From: Megaustenia siamemsis
Lineage: Eukaryota > Mollusca > Gastropoda > Stylommatophora > Ariophantidae
Direction of reading: 5' to 3'
Length of the DNA stretch: 64,000 nucleotides
Assembly (NCBI GenBank): GCA_032433765.1
Contig: JAVIAB010000051.1
Span: 78,236,244-78,300,243, forward strand
The translations under genes were made by a program, and so were the position numbers. The notes below the pieces were generated by a model. The model did no database searches and was not told where the DNA came from. It saw only the letters and a program-made list of their open reading frames with translations. This document shows positions 33,063-44,291 of this stretch, in pieces; position 1 is the stretch's first letter; each line of letters opens with the position of its first letter.

Positions 33063-34605
33063 GCACAGGTGGGTCACTGCCTAACGTAGGCTATGGGTGG
33101 GTCACAGCCTAACGTAGGCTATGGGTGGGTTACAGTGTAACGTAGGATATGGGAAGGTCACAGCCTAACGTAGGCTATGGGCAGGTCACAGCCTAACGTA
33201 GGCTATGGGTGGGTTACAGTATAACGTAGGCTGCGAGCGGGTCATAGTCTAAAGTAGGCTATGGGTGGGTCAAGGCCTAACGTAAGCTATGGGTAGATCA
33301 TGGCCTAAAATGGCTTTGAATGTGTCACAGCGTAACTTGGGCTATAGGTGGGTCACAGCTTAACGTAGGGTATGGGTGAGTCGCAGCCTAAAGTAGGCTA
33401 TGGGCAGGTCACAGCCTAACGTAGGCTATGGGTGGGTTACAGTATAACGTAGGATATGGGAAGGTCACAGCCTAACGTAGGCTATGGGAAGGTCACAGCC
33501 TAACGTAGGCTATGGGTGGGTTACAGTATAACGTAGGCTGCGAGCGGGTCATAGTCTAAAGTAGGCTATGGGTGGGTCAAGGCCTAACGTAAGCTATGGG
33601 TAGATCATGGCCTAAAATGGCTTTGAATGTGTCACAGCGTAACTTGGGCTATAGGTGGGTCACAGCTTAACGTAGGGTATGGGTGAGTCGCAGCCTAAAG
33701 TAGGCTATGGGCAGGTCACAGCCTAACGTAGGCTATGGGTGGGTTACAGTATAACGTAGGATATGGGAAGGTCACAGCCTAACGTAGGCTATGGGAAGGT
33801 CACAGCCTAACGTAGGCTATGGGTGGGTTACAGTATAACGTAGGCTGCGAGCGGGTCATAGTCTAAAGTAGGCTATGGGTGGGTCAAGGCCTAACGTAAG
33901 CTATGGGTAGATCATGGCCTAAAATGGCTTTGAATGTGTCACAGCGTAACTTTGGCTATAGGTGGGTCACAGCTTAACGTAGGGTATGGGTGAGTCGCAG
34001 CCTAAAGTAGGCTAGGGTTGGTCACTGCCTAACGTAGGTTATGGGTGAATCACAACCTAAATTAGGCTAGATTGAATCACTCTCTAACGTAGGCTATGGG
34101 TGAATCACAACCTAAATTAGGATAGGGTGGATCACTGTCTAACGTAGGCTATGGGTGAATCACAGCCTAAATTAGGATAGGGTGGATCACTGTCTAACGT
34201 AGGCTATGGTGAATCACAGCCTAAATTAGGCTAGTGTTGATCACTGTCTAACGTAGGCTATGGGTGAATCACAGCCTAAATTAGGCTAGTGTTGATCACT
34301 GTCTAACGTAAGCTATGGGTGAATCACAGCCTAAATTAGGCTAGTGTTGATCACTGTCTAACGTAGGCTATGGGTGAATCACAGCCTAAATTAGGCTAGT
34401 GTTGATCACTGTCTAACGTAGGCTATGGGTGAATCACCACCTAAATTAGGCTAGTGTTGATCACTGTCTAACGTAGGCTATGGGTGAATCACAACCTAAA
34501 TTAGGCTAGTGTTGATCACTGTCTAACGTAGGCTATGGGTGAATCACAGCCTAAATTAGGCTAGGGTGGATGACTGTCTAACGTAGGCTATGGGTGAGTC
34601 ATGTA
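33063..34605. repeat. Minisatellite: ~30-bp units in a 307-bp higher-order repeat, then a 55-bp dimer array
   Basis: Basic unit GGGTCACAGCCTAACGTAGG + CTATGGGTG-like. From about 33150 to 34010 ten variants form a 307-bp higher-order unit. The marker CTGCGAGCGG occurs at 33231, 33538 and 33845, exactly 307 apart each time. From about 34040 the array changes to a 55-bp dimer (GAATCACAGCCTAAATTAGG ... GATCACTGTCTAACG), e.g. starts at 34211, 34266, 34321 and 34376. Lies in the intron between Ig exons. Confidence 0.95.
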
Positions 34606-34609
34606 GAAA

Positions 34610-35400
34610 AGCTATAATTAGCTGCTTCCCTAATGAAACTTGAAATAGAGACGTCCAAATCTGCCCCAGAAATTGATGGGGTTTTTAGAGAGCGATCAAA
34701 GAGATAAAGAGGAAGAGAAGTCATAGGAGGGAGACTATGAAGACAAAGAGAATGAAAAGAGGCTATAAAGAAGGGACAAAATATGGAAAGGATGAAGAAA
34801 AAATTAGAGAAAGACGCTGAATAAAAGAGAATCAGGAAGAACAGGAGGGAAAAGATGAGTATTACTGATAAGAAAATGCAACAAAAATTATGAAAGACTG
34901 TGAATAAGAAAACACAACAAAAATTATGAAAGACTGTGAATAAGAAAATACAACAAAAGGTATCGAAGAATGTGAATAAGAAAATGCAACAAAAAATTAA
35001 GTAGACTGTGAATAAGAAAACACAACAAAAAGTTAAGGAAGACTGTGAATAAGGAAAACATGAAGAAGAAAAAAAAAAGAAAACTGAATTAAAAAAATAT
35101 AGCAACAAGTGGCGAAACTAAGATAATAAAAACTACGAATAAGAAAGTAGGATGTAGAGAAAGAAGATGAAGAGTAGGCAGAAAAAGAAGACTGGTAGGA
35201 ATATGAAGAGGGAGGATAGTATGATTAGAGAAAGAGGGAGAATATCAGATAAATATAGGAAGAAGAGAACAATTAAAGAAAGAAGAGAAGAATAAAATAA
35301 TAACGAATAAAAGGAAAATGTGAAACAATAAGGAATAAGAGAATTATGAAGGAAACAAATATGGTACAAGAAAAGTAATAAAAGAACTTGTTATCATGTG
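34610..35400. repeat. Purine-rich tract with a ~36-bp imperfect repeat
   Basis: About 800 bases, mostly A and G on the + strand. At 34862-35070 GACTGTGAATAAGAAAA, CACAACAAAAATTATGAAA recurs five to six times with variation. The hydrophobic minus-strand ORFs over it are composition artefacts. Confidence 0.8.
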
Positions 35401-35741
35401 TGCTGATGGGAACGGGCTAATAATATATATCACTTTTATATCATGGCTGTGATATCAGAAATGAGCATGAACAAAAACAAACTACCGGAAATGAACAAGA
35501 CAGCCTGTAAGAGAAAACGTGTCGCAGTAAAGATATACTCACATAATAAGGAAGTTAACATTGATAATATATTTGTTTTGCATTTATGTTTATGTGTACT
35601 CCCCTCGCCCCATTTTCAGCTCAACGTAATGCGATGTATTGTTAGGGGAGGGAACCTGTGGATTTCCCCGCATCCTCTGGTTACGATTCTTACCCCAGAG
35701 GAGTTAACAATTTACTTTAGGATATTTCACGTGAATTATTT

Positions 35742-38195
35742 TGTCTGAAATGTTTGTTAGCAGAGGCAATTATCGTGTGTCTGAATGTTTGTTAGCAGAG
35801 GCAAGTATCGTGTGTCTGAAATGTTTGTTAGCAGAGGCAATTATCTTGTGTCTGAAATGTTTCTTAGCAGAGGCAATTATCTTGTGTCTGAAATGTTTGT
35901 TAGCAGAGGCAATTATCTTGTGTCTGAAATGTTTGTTAGCCGAGTCAATTATCGTGTGTCTGAAGTGTTTGTTAGCAGAGGCAATTATCTTGTGTCTGAA
36001 ATGTTTGTTAGCCGAGTCAATTATCGTGTGTCTGAAGTGTTTGCTAGCAGAGACAACTATCTTGTGTCTGAAATGTTTGTTAGCCGAGTCAATTATCGTG
36101 TGTCTGAAGTGTTTGCTAGCAGAGACAACTATCTTGTGTCTGAAATGTTTGTTAGCAGAGGCAATTATCTTGTGTCTGAAATGTTTACTAGCAGAGGAAA
36201 TTATCTTGTGTCTGAAGTGTTTGCTAGCAGAGGTAATTATCTTGTGTCTGAAATGTTTCTTAGCAGAGGCAATTATCTTGTGTCTGAAATGTTTGTTAGC
36301 CGAGTCAATTATCGTGTGTCTGAAGTGTTTGCTAGCAGAGGCAATTATCTTGTGTCTGAAATGTTTGTTAGCAGAGGCAATTATCTTGTGTCTGAAATGT
36401 TTGCTAGCAGAGGCAATTATCTTGCATCTGAAATGTTTGTTAGCAGAGACACTTATCTTGTGTCTGAAATGTTTGCTAGCAGAGACAACTATCTTGTGTC
36501 TGAAATGTTTGCTAGCAGAGGAAATTATCTTGTGTCTGAAATGTTTGCTAGCAGAGGAAATTATCTTGTGTCTGAAATGTTTGCTAGCAGAGACAACTAT
36601 CTTGTGTCTGAAATGTTTGTTAGCAGAGGAAATTATCTTGTGTCTGAAATGTTTGCTAGCAGAGGCAATTATCTTGCATCTGAAATGTTTGTTAGCAGAG
36701 GAAATTATCTTGTGTCTGAAATGTTTGCTAGCAGAGGCAATTATCTTGCATCTGAAATGTTTGTTAGCAGAGGCAATTATCTTGCATCTGAAATGTTTGC
36801 TAGCAGAGGCAATTATCTTGCATCTGAAATGTTTGCTAGCAGAGGAATTATCTTGTGTCTGAAATGTTTGTTAGCAGAGGCAATTATCTTGCATCTGAAA
36901 TGTTTGTTAGCAGAGGCAATTATCTTGCATCTGAAATGTTTTTTAGCAGAGGCAATTATCTTGCATCTGAAATGTTTGTTAGCAGAGGCTATTATCTTGC
37001 ATCTGAAATGTTTGTTAGCAGAGGCAATTATCTTGCATCTGAAGTGTTTGTTAGCAGAGGCATTTATCTTGTGTCTGAAATGTTTGTTAACAGAGGCAAT
37101 TATCTTGTGTTTGAAATGTTTGTTAACAGAGGCAATTATCTTGTGTCTGAAATGTTTGTTAGTAGAGGCAATTATCTTGCATCTGAAATGTTTGTTAGCA
37201 GAGGCAATTATCTTGTGTCTGAAATGTTTGTTAGCAGAGGCAATTATCGTGTAACTGAAATGTTTGCTAACAGAGGCACTTATCTTGTGTCTGAAATGTT
37301 TGCTAGCAGAGACAACTATCTTGTGTCTGAAATGTTTGCTAGCAGAGGAAATTATATTGTGTCTGAAATGTTTGCTAGCAGAGGAAATTATCTTGTGTCT
37401 GAAATGTTTGCTAGCAGAGACAACTATCTTGCATCTGAAATGTTTGCTAGCAGAGGCAATTATCTTGCATCTGAAATGTTTGCTAGCAGAGGAAATTATC
37501 TTGTGTCTGAAATGTTTGTTAGCAGAGGCAATTATCTTGCATCTGAAATGTTTGTTAGCAGAGGCAATTATCTTGCATCTGAAATGTTTGTTAGCAGAGG
37601 CAATTATCTTGCATCTGAAATGTTTGTTAGCAGAGGCTATTATCTTGCATCTGAAATGTTTGTTAGCAGAGGCAATTATCTTGCATCTGAAGTGTTTGTT
37701 AGCAGAGGCATTTATCTTGTGTCTGAAATGTTTGTTAACAGAGGCAATTATCTTGTGTTTGAAATGTTTGTTAACAGAGGCAATTATCTTGTGTTTGAAA
37801 TGTTTGCTATCAGAGGCAATTACCTTGCATCTGAAATGTTTGTTAGCAGAGGCAATTATCTTGTGTCTGAAATGTTTGTTAGCAGAGGCAATTATCGTGT
37901 AACTGAAATGTTTGCTAACAGAGGCACTTATCTTATGTCTGAAATGTTTGTTAACAGAGGCACTTATCTTGTGTCTGAAATGTTTGTTAACATAGGCAAT
38001 TATCGTGTGTCTGAAATGTTTGTTAACAGAGGCAATTATCTTGCATCTGAAATGTTTGTTAGCAGAGGCAATTATCTTGCATCTGAAATGTTTGTTAGCA
38101 GAGGCAATTATCTTGTGTCTGAAATGTTTGTTAGCAGAGGCAATTATTTTGTGTCTGAAATGTTTGTTAGCAGAGGCAATTATCTTGCTGCTTAC
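35742..38195. repeat. 36-bp minisatellite, ~68 copies, with 648-bp higher-order duplication
   Basis: Unit TCTGAAATGTTTGTTAGCAG + AGGCAATTATCTTGTG (36 bp). As 36 is a multiple of three and two + frames lack stops, frames of up to 489 codons exist (SEMFVSRGNYLV or LKCLLAEAIILC repeated). A one-base loss near 36845 swaps the frames. Marker variants (GAGGCTATTATC at 36985 and 37633) show a block of 18 units (648 bp) duplicated. Two simultaneously open frames with unrelated peptides argue against coding. Confidence 0.93.
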
Positions 38196-38239
38196 AATTC
38201 TCGAGTTGCTTTTTTTTTAGCAAGTCCAGCTTGAACACA

Positions 38240-38720
38240 GAACCTACATCTTACCGCCTGTCTTATTAATGACCAATAATTCGATGTCACTTACTCTAAG
38301 ATCAAAACATATAGATCAATATAGACCAACAATTACGCACAGTTATTCGTTACGGAAAATAAATGTTACATTAATGCTGAGAAACTTCGGGGATGAGGAA
38401 GACCCACATGAAAGAATAAACTTAAAACGGACATATCAGGTGCATCAACTAGGAAGACAATACTTCCTCCCCTCACCTCTTCCCGAAAGAAATTAAAACC
38501 TCAGCTGAAGAAATGTTCACATAATTTACAACCAAAAACTGGCGTATGTCTATACATATGGGTCAGCAGAAGGGACAGTAAAAAATGGGGTTGGAGACAT
38601 TCGTTATCACGATGGGGATACTAGCAAATCAACCAACATATAGCATCTCATTAAATTTCATAGCTGAATCAACCGTACAACTACAAGCCACATGTATCTT
38701 CACGAAATCAGAGCATAAAC
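38240..38720 (+). mobile_element. LINE RNase H-domain remnant
   Basis: AYVYTYGSAEGTVKNGVGDI resembles the start of a retroelement RNase H (VYTDGSA...NGGxGV), with Tyr in place of the first catalytic Asp. Upstream KKLKPQLKKCSHNLQPKTG may be linker. Truncated on both sides and stop-containing; the 50-bp array follows directly. Confidence 0.5.
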
Positions 38721-39098
38721 TACCAGGACAGATCGTTTAACAGATTGCTTCACGAAATCAGAACATAAACTACCAGGACAGATAGTTTAACAGATTGCTT
38801 CATGAAATCAGAACATAAACTACCAGGACAGATAGTTTAACAGATTGCTTCATGAAATCGGAACATAAACTACAAGGACAGACAGTTTAACAGATTGCTT
38901 CATGAAAACAGAACATAAACTACAGGACAGATAGTTTAACAGATTGCTTCATGAAATCGGAACATAAACTACCAGGACAAATAGTTTAACAGATTGCTTC
39001 ATGAAAACAGAACATAAACTACCAGGACAGATAGTTTAACAGATTGCTTCATGATATCAGAACATAAACTACCAGGACAGATCGTTTAACAGATTGCA
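38697..39098. repeat. 50-bp minisatellite, ~8 copies
   Basis: Unit GCTTCATGAAATCAGAACAT + AAACTACCAGGACAGATAGT + TTAACAGATT. The first copy is continuous with the LINE RNase H fragment, so the monomer may be retroelement-derived. Confidence 0.95.
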
Positions 39099-39496
39099 AG
39101 ATAATCCGGTGTGCAGTGATGATGATCCTTGCAAGAAATAAACAAACAACAAACTTTTTTTTAAATAACAGGACAGAACTGAATTTTTTTTTATCAAAAA
39201 CAACGGGACGCTCAGAATATGTAACAAAAACTGTAATGTCCCGTTTCAATCAGTACGAGTCATCAGCTAACTTACATATCACAGCTCAGGTAAACAAAAC
39301 AAACATAATCCCATATATTAACCAAACTACAGGTACATCAGCCATCGAATGGAAACAGTAAACATCTGCTAATACAAACTACAGCTGCCTTGAAGGTAGG
39401 TCAAGGAGAACCAGAATACATGGACGTGGTGCCGAGTTAATTTGTGCATGTGACAGCTGTTCTGAACTACAGGTGATGTGGATTGGAACACCTCAT

Positions 39497-39620
39497 TTGA
39501 AGATCAGATTGATCTATTTTGCTAAGTTCTATGTACACGCGAAGATCAGATTGTCTTATTTTGCTAAGTTCTATATACAAGCGAAGATCAGATTGTCTCC
39601 TTTTCTGAAGTTCTGTATAC
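39497..39620. repeat. 42-bp repeat, ~3 copies
   Basis: GAAGATCAGATTGTCTTATT then TTGCTAAGTTCTATATACAA, three imperfect copies. Confidence 0.85.
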
Positions 39621-39929
39621 GAGTTTATGAAATCGGTTCTAACTACCGATGTTCTACCATTTGATGTTCTGAACTTGTTTGCTTCACCTAAAACATTTTA
39701 TAGCAATAAAAATAAATACATTTGCAAATACGATATCGAGGAAAATTAATAAATAAAAATACATTTGCTAATTACGTTATCAGAGGTTAACAATGAACAC
39801 AAATATATTTGCAAATAAGTTATCAGAGGTAGCGATATGGCATTTCTTGAGCCTAAGGATGGGAAAAAATCACATACAATGGATTCGCACAATTTGATCA
39901 AGAGAGGTTTGGAAATGTACACATACAAA

Positions 39930-39930
<1 letters not shown>

Positions 39931-39978
<48 letters not shown>
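39931..39978. repeat. (AT)n microsatellite
   Basis: About 23 AT units. Confidence 0.95.
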
Positions 39979-39980
<2 letters not shown>

Positions 39981-40261
39981 CTTTACTTTAGAAAACAAAA
40001 TACAATATTGTTATGAATTGAATCAACGGAACACAGAAGAGCAAAATAAACAAACCGAGAAAGTGATCAAACCACTAATTTGGCGCGAAAAATATTGTTT
40101 TTAAATCACAGGAATATGCAAGGAAGACGCAACAGAACAACCAGACGCACCAGTTACATACCATCAGAAGAGAAACATAATAAAATCAATCATAAACTCC
40201 AAATCAAAACGTCTACCATAATATGAATAAATGGAAACAAGTTATCATTACACTGCTGAGA

Positions 40262-40918
40262 ACAGGACACAATCGACAACATAGTCACATGGTCAACATA
40301 GTCACAATATCAACATAGTCGCATGATCAACATAGTCACAATATCAACATAGTCACATGATCAACATAGTCACATGATCAACATAGTCACAATATCACAT
40401 AGTCACATGATCAACATAGTCACATGATCAACATAGTCACAATATCAACATAGTCGCATGATCAACATAGTCACAATATCAACATAGTCACATGATCAAC
40501 ATAGTCACATGATCAACATAGTCACAATATCAACATAGTCACATGATCAACATAGTCACATGGTCAACATAGTCACAATATCAACATAGTCACATGATCA
40601 ACATAGTCACATGGTCAACATAGTCACAATATCAACATAGTCGCATGATCAACATAGTCACAATATCAACATAGTCACATGATCAACATAGTCACATGGT
40701 CAACATAGTCACAATATCAACATAGTCGCATGGTCAACATAGTCACAATATCAACATAGTCGCATGGTCAACATAGTCACAATATCAACATAGTCGCATG
40801 GTCAACATAGTCACAATATCAACATAGTCGCATGATCAACATAGTCACAATATCAACATAGTCACAATATCAACATAGTCACAATATCAACATAGTCACA
40901 ATATCAACATAGTCGCAT
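40262..40918. repeat. 17-bp minisatellite, ~38 copies
   Basis: Two alternating variants, CAACATAGTCACAATAT and CAACATAGTC(A/G)CATG(A/G)T. The alternation forms irregular higher-order groups. Confidence 0.95.
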
Positions 40919-41159
40919 GTATACAAAACTCAAGATTGGTCCCGCAGACACACGTAAATGTGAACAAGCGCCACAGACTGCTAACACTAACTTCAAAACT
41001 GTATTGAACATAGTACATTGAGGAAAACCCACTGGCTCATCGATACAAAGCAGTGAAAACTATAGGAACTTTTGTAAGAACAACAAAAACATTACAATTT
41101 ATACAAGAAACGACGTTGCAGATATAGATAATGTTTCAGGTGAAGGAAAGAAATAAATA

Positions 41160-41250
41160 AAGACAGACAGACAGGGCAGGGGTGACAGATAGACAGACAG
41201 GACAGGACAGGACAGGACATACAGATATATAGATATACAGACAGACAGAT
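41160..41250. repeat. (ACAG)n/(ACAGG)n simple repeat
   Basis: AGACAGACAG and ACAGGACAGGACAGG runs just inside the intron downstream of the Ig2a exon. Confidence 0.85.
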
Positions 41251-41344
41251 ATGAATGTGCTTTCACCTGAACTAAAGTTATAGCATACAAAGAAAAGAAA
41301 AAAAGCGTCATGATATTTGAATATGACGTCACATAATCTCTTAC

Positions 41345-41512
41345 GTTTTCTCCCTTGATCTTCTTCTTCCTCCATGAGGCCCGTATTTATACGATACCAC
41401 GTGACAGTGGGCGTTGGTAGGCCAGTCACGTTACAAACGAGCTCGACCGTGTCACCTTCTTTGACCCGGACATTGTCCCCTGAGGACAGAGTATCGATGA
41501 TCTTTGGAGGCT
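41345..41512 (-). CDS. Ig-domain exon (first half of Ig2) of the lachesin/IgLON-like gene
   Basis: 168 bases between an acceptor (CTCTAATTTCAG) and a donor (AAAAC/GTAAGAG), phase 1 in and out. It reads PPKIIDTLSSGDNVRVKEGD, TVELVCNVTGLPTPTVTWYR, then a Glu/Lys-rich loop (MEEEEDQGRKRK). VPPxIID at the Ig1/Ig2 boundary, the first Ig cysteine in LxCxxTGxPxPxVTWxR and the core Trp are characteristic of lachesin-type proteins. It joins in frame to the exon at 30226-30354. The acidic/basic loop is longer than I expect for lachesin. Upstream exons (signal peptide, Ig1) were not found to 64000 and probably lie outside. A transposon-bearing MITE begins 68 bases upstream of the acceptor. Confidence 0.87.
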
Positions 41513-41696
41513 CTGAAATTAGAGGACACTGTTTTTGTTGTTATCATTACTAACATTTATGTAATAATTATTTAGATTAGCTCTTTCCTTATGGAAACCT
41601 TTTATAGATGCAACGGAAGAGATTTCACAGACAATTTATCATAGTTTTAAGAATCAATGTACATATTTATATTTATCTAACATATACCATATTATA

Positions 41697-43053
41697 CAGG
41701 GTGTTTTTAAAGTCGCAGTGCAGTGAATTTCTACTCTCGGAACAAAAACGTCACCAGAAATGCGGTTAACTAATGCGTCACACAAATTGTAAAATATTCA
41801 AATATACTTGACTGCTATCGGCGAGCTTATAATGGGTAATGTTGGTATTAACACAATAAAGTGCCTAAAGCATATGTTGAAAATGTCCACCACGGGCCTC
41901 AAGACATGTCGTGATTCGTCTTTCCATATTTGCGAAAACCTTCAGAATAATGTCTGGTGATATTTGTTTAATCTTGTCTACTATTTTAGTCTTTAGGTCA
42001 TTAATTGTCTGCGGATTATTTTCATAAACTTTCCCCTTCAATGCCCCCCACAGATAATAATCTGGGGGTGTTAGATCTGGTGAACGAGCAGGCCAGATTC
42101 CACGTGAAATAATGCGATTTGCAAATATGCTTTCTAAATAATTGAGTGTTGTTGTGGCTGTGTGTGCTGTTGCCCCATCCTGCTGAAACCAGGATTCCAT
42201 AATTTCCCGTTCTGTAAGGTGTGCTATGAACGGTTCCAGAATTAAAGTACGGTAACGTTCTGCATTTATTGTTTCATTAAAAAATATAGGTCCTATTATC
42301 CGCATACGACTTATAGCACACCACACTCCTACTTTCTGATCGTGGAGAGGCACTGGGTGCAATGCATGTGGATTTTCCTCACTCCAAAGACGATCATTCT
42401 GCCTATTCACGTACCCAGACAAATGGAACCATGCTTCATCTGTGAAGAAAGTGAAATCAAGGATTTCCTCAACTTCTTGGGCTAGAAAATTCTCAAACCA
42501 CATACAATAATTAATTCTGGATTGGTGATCTAATTCTTTTAATTGAGGAACGACGGAAAATTTGTACGGATGTAACTTTAATTTTTTTTTCAGAACTCTA
42601 TGAACAGTACTGCTTGATTTGTGTACTTGTTGAGCCAGCTTGCTTATTGATTTGCCAGGACTCATTAGAATGCTGTCCTGGATGTTGAGAGATGTTAGTT
42701 CAAGAACAGATGGTCTACCAGGACGGCTAACATCATGTACACTACCGGTGTTTTGAAATTTGATTATTAAATTACTCACAGTATTTCGATGAGGCACTGG
42801 TGTATCAGGAAATCTATTCACAAATTGTTCAACAACCCCATTCGAATACTTGCCGCCGTTACGGAACACATGCTCCACTATAAATACTCTTTCTTCAATC
42901 GTTAACACCATTGTAAGCCAGATCTATCATGTAGCAGTGATGTTTAAATGAACACGTAAATGGTGCTTGAACTATTACGTCATACATAGATAAAATTTAG
43001 ATGCGTAATTATTTCAACAACAAAAAATGCACAGTCATTAAAGAGACACCCTA
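41697..43053 (-). mobile_element. Mariner/Tc1-superfamily transposon, complete
   Basis: Terminal inverted repeats CAGGGTGTTTTTAAAGTCGC (left) and TAGGGTGTCTCTTTAATGAC (right, reverse complement), flanked by TA. Encloses one uninterrupted transposase gene. About 1.36 kb. Confidence 0.88.
41865..42911 (-). CDS. Mariner-type transposase, intact, DD38D
   Basis: Cut-and-paste transposase of 348 residues, full length for the family, no stop or frame break. N-terminal helix-turn-helix (about 1-55, MVLTIEERVFIVEHVFRNGG), GRPR-like linker VSRPGRPSV (61-69), second HTH (75-110, SISKLAQQVHKSSSTVHRVL), then the DDE/D catalytic domain: FFTDEAWFHL (Asp158), WFQQDGATAHTA (Asp245), RSPDLTPPDYYLWG (Asp284). 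Second and third Asp have 38 residues between them; the third acid is Asp, as in mariner-like families. C-terminal RRITTCLEARGGHFQHML matches the usual R...C...GGHF end. The ATG at 42911 is about 140 bp inside the right end, a normal leader. All catalytic residues are present, so recent or possible activity is inferred. Confidence 0.92.
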   Translation of the reverse strand: MVLTIEERVFIVEHVFRNGGKYSNGVVEQFVNRFPDTPVPHRNTVSNLIIKFQNTGSVHDVSRPGRPSVLELTSLNIQDSILMSPGKSISKLAQQVHKSSSTVHRVLKKKLKLHPYKFSVVPQLKELDHQSRINYCMWFENFLAQEVEEILDFTFFTDEAWFHLSGYVNRQNDRLWSEENPHALHPVPLHDQKVGVWCAISRMRIIGPIFFNETINAERYRTLILEPFIAHLTEREIMESWFQQDGATAHTATTTLNYLESIFANRIISRGIWPARSPDLTPPDYYLWGALKGKVYENNPQTINDLKTKIVDKIKQISPDIILKVFANMERRITTCLEARGGHFQHML

Positions 43054-43245
43054 TATATGCATTTTTAGACAATTGAACAAAGTATTAGATTTCACCAATA
43101 CCAAGATGATACAAGACATGTAAAAAGAATATGGTTTGATGACGGTTCACACTAATTAAATTGAGAGTGACGCACTATGTGGCGAAACGTACGCGGTCGA
43201 GATCGACATAGCGCACAGTGCGTAGAAACGTAAGGAAAGAGTTAA

Positions 43246-43624
43246 ACATAAACGCATTTACAACCACTTAACACCCATTTAAGGGCGGACAATGAAGAGA
43301 CGTAATCAGTTGAACTCAGAAGGTAAAAGTGGTCTTTATTATTTACACCCAGCGTAAAACCCATTTCAGTCTGAAATAGAAACGCAGATTGTCATTCTCT
43401 GTGCTCATGTTGGATAACATATGCTCGTATATGGTATTTTTAACAGGTTTTACGGACAATTAAAAGCATGCTAATGTCGGTCTTTAATAGTAACTGTCAG
43501 ATGTTGTTTTAGCGTGAAACTTCTCTTATGTTTATTTTCTCAACATTTGAAAAACAGATCAAGCGATGGAATGAAGAAGACGCATTTGTCTGCCACCTTT
43601 TTTTTACCTTGATATTTAAACCAT
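43246..43624. other. No gene seen
   Basis: Unique-looking sequence between the MITE and the 28-bp array. Confidence 0.35.
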
Positions 43625-44036
43625 TCCTACGTTAGTTGATAAAACATTCCATTTCCACGTTAGTTGATAAAACATTCCATTCCCACGTTAGTTGATAAAA
43701 CATTCCATTCCACGTTTGATAAAACATTCCATTTCCACGTTAGTTGATAAAACATTCCATTCCCACGTTTGATAAAACAACCCATTTCCACGTTAGTTGA
43801 TAAAACATTCCATTTTTACGTTAATTGATAAAACATTCCATTTCCACGTTAGTTGATAAAACATTCCATTTTCACGTTAATTGATAAAACATTCGATTTC
43901 CACGTTAGTTGATAAAACATTCCATTTCCAGGTTAGTTGATAAAACATTCCATTTCCACGTTAGTTGATAAAACATCCCATTTCCACGTTAGTTGATGAA
44001 ACATTCCATTTCCACGTTAGTTGATAAAACATTACA
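43625..44036. repeat. 28-bp minisatellite, ~14 copies
   Basis: Unit GTTAGTTGATAAAACATTCC + ATTTCCAC. Starts at 43631 and 43659 give the period; some copies lack TAGT. Confidence 0.95.
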
Positions 44037-44291
44037 TTGTATCCTTCAACGTAGATATTAAATTCGGTTTGTGCTAATTTTCATATATACGAATCTCATC
44101 TAACAGTAATACTGGTATAGTAAAATATTCCTTTGATCATTTAAAATGTAGCTAGTAAATTCCATTTTTAATTGATTTGCATACGTCTGTTACACACACA
44201 TCTATCTAAAATAGTATGTGGATAGTCAATTCCCTTCTACTTCGTTATATAGATAATGTATTTATTTCTAGCCTGATATGAAGAAAGTTGA

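Larger units (their letters stand above)
41581..43241. mobile_element. TTAA-type MITE, copy B (contains the mariner element)
   Basis: Left end CTCTTTCCTTATGGAAACC next to TTAG, right end (reverse complement) CTCTTTCCTTACGTTTC next to TTAA (43242-43245). Shares internal text with copy A in opposite orientation. Without the 1.36-kb mariner insertion it would be about 300 bp. Confidence 0.75.

Noticed and set aside
34599..35369. Hydrophobic minus-strand ORFs resembling multi-pass membrane proteins
   Set aside because: Complement of a purine-rich low-complexity tract with an internal 36-bp repeat.
35785..38234. Two long + strand ORFs (489 and 459 codons) as a repeat-protein gene
   Set aside because: Two overlapping frames are equally open, there is a frame swap at 36845 and no non-repeat domain. 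Better explained by a 36-bp minisatellite.
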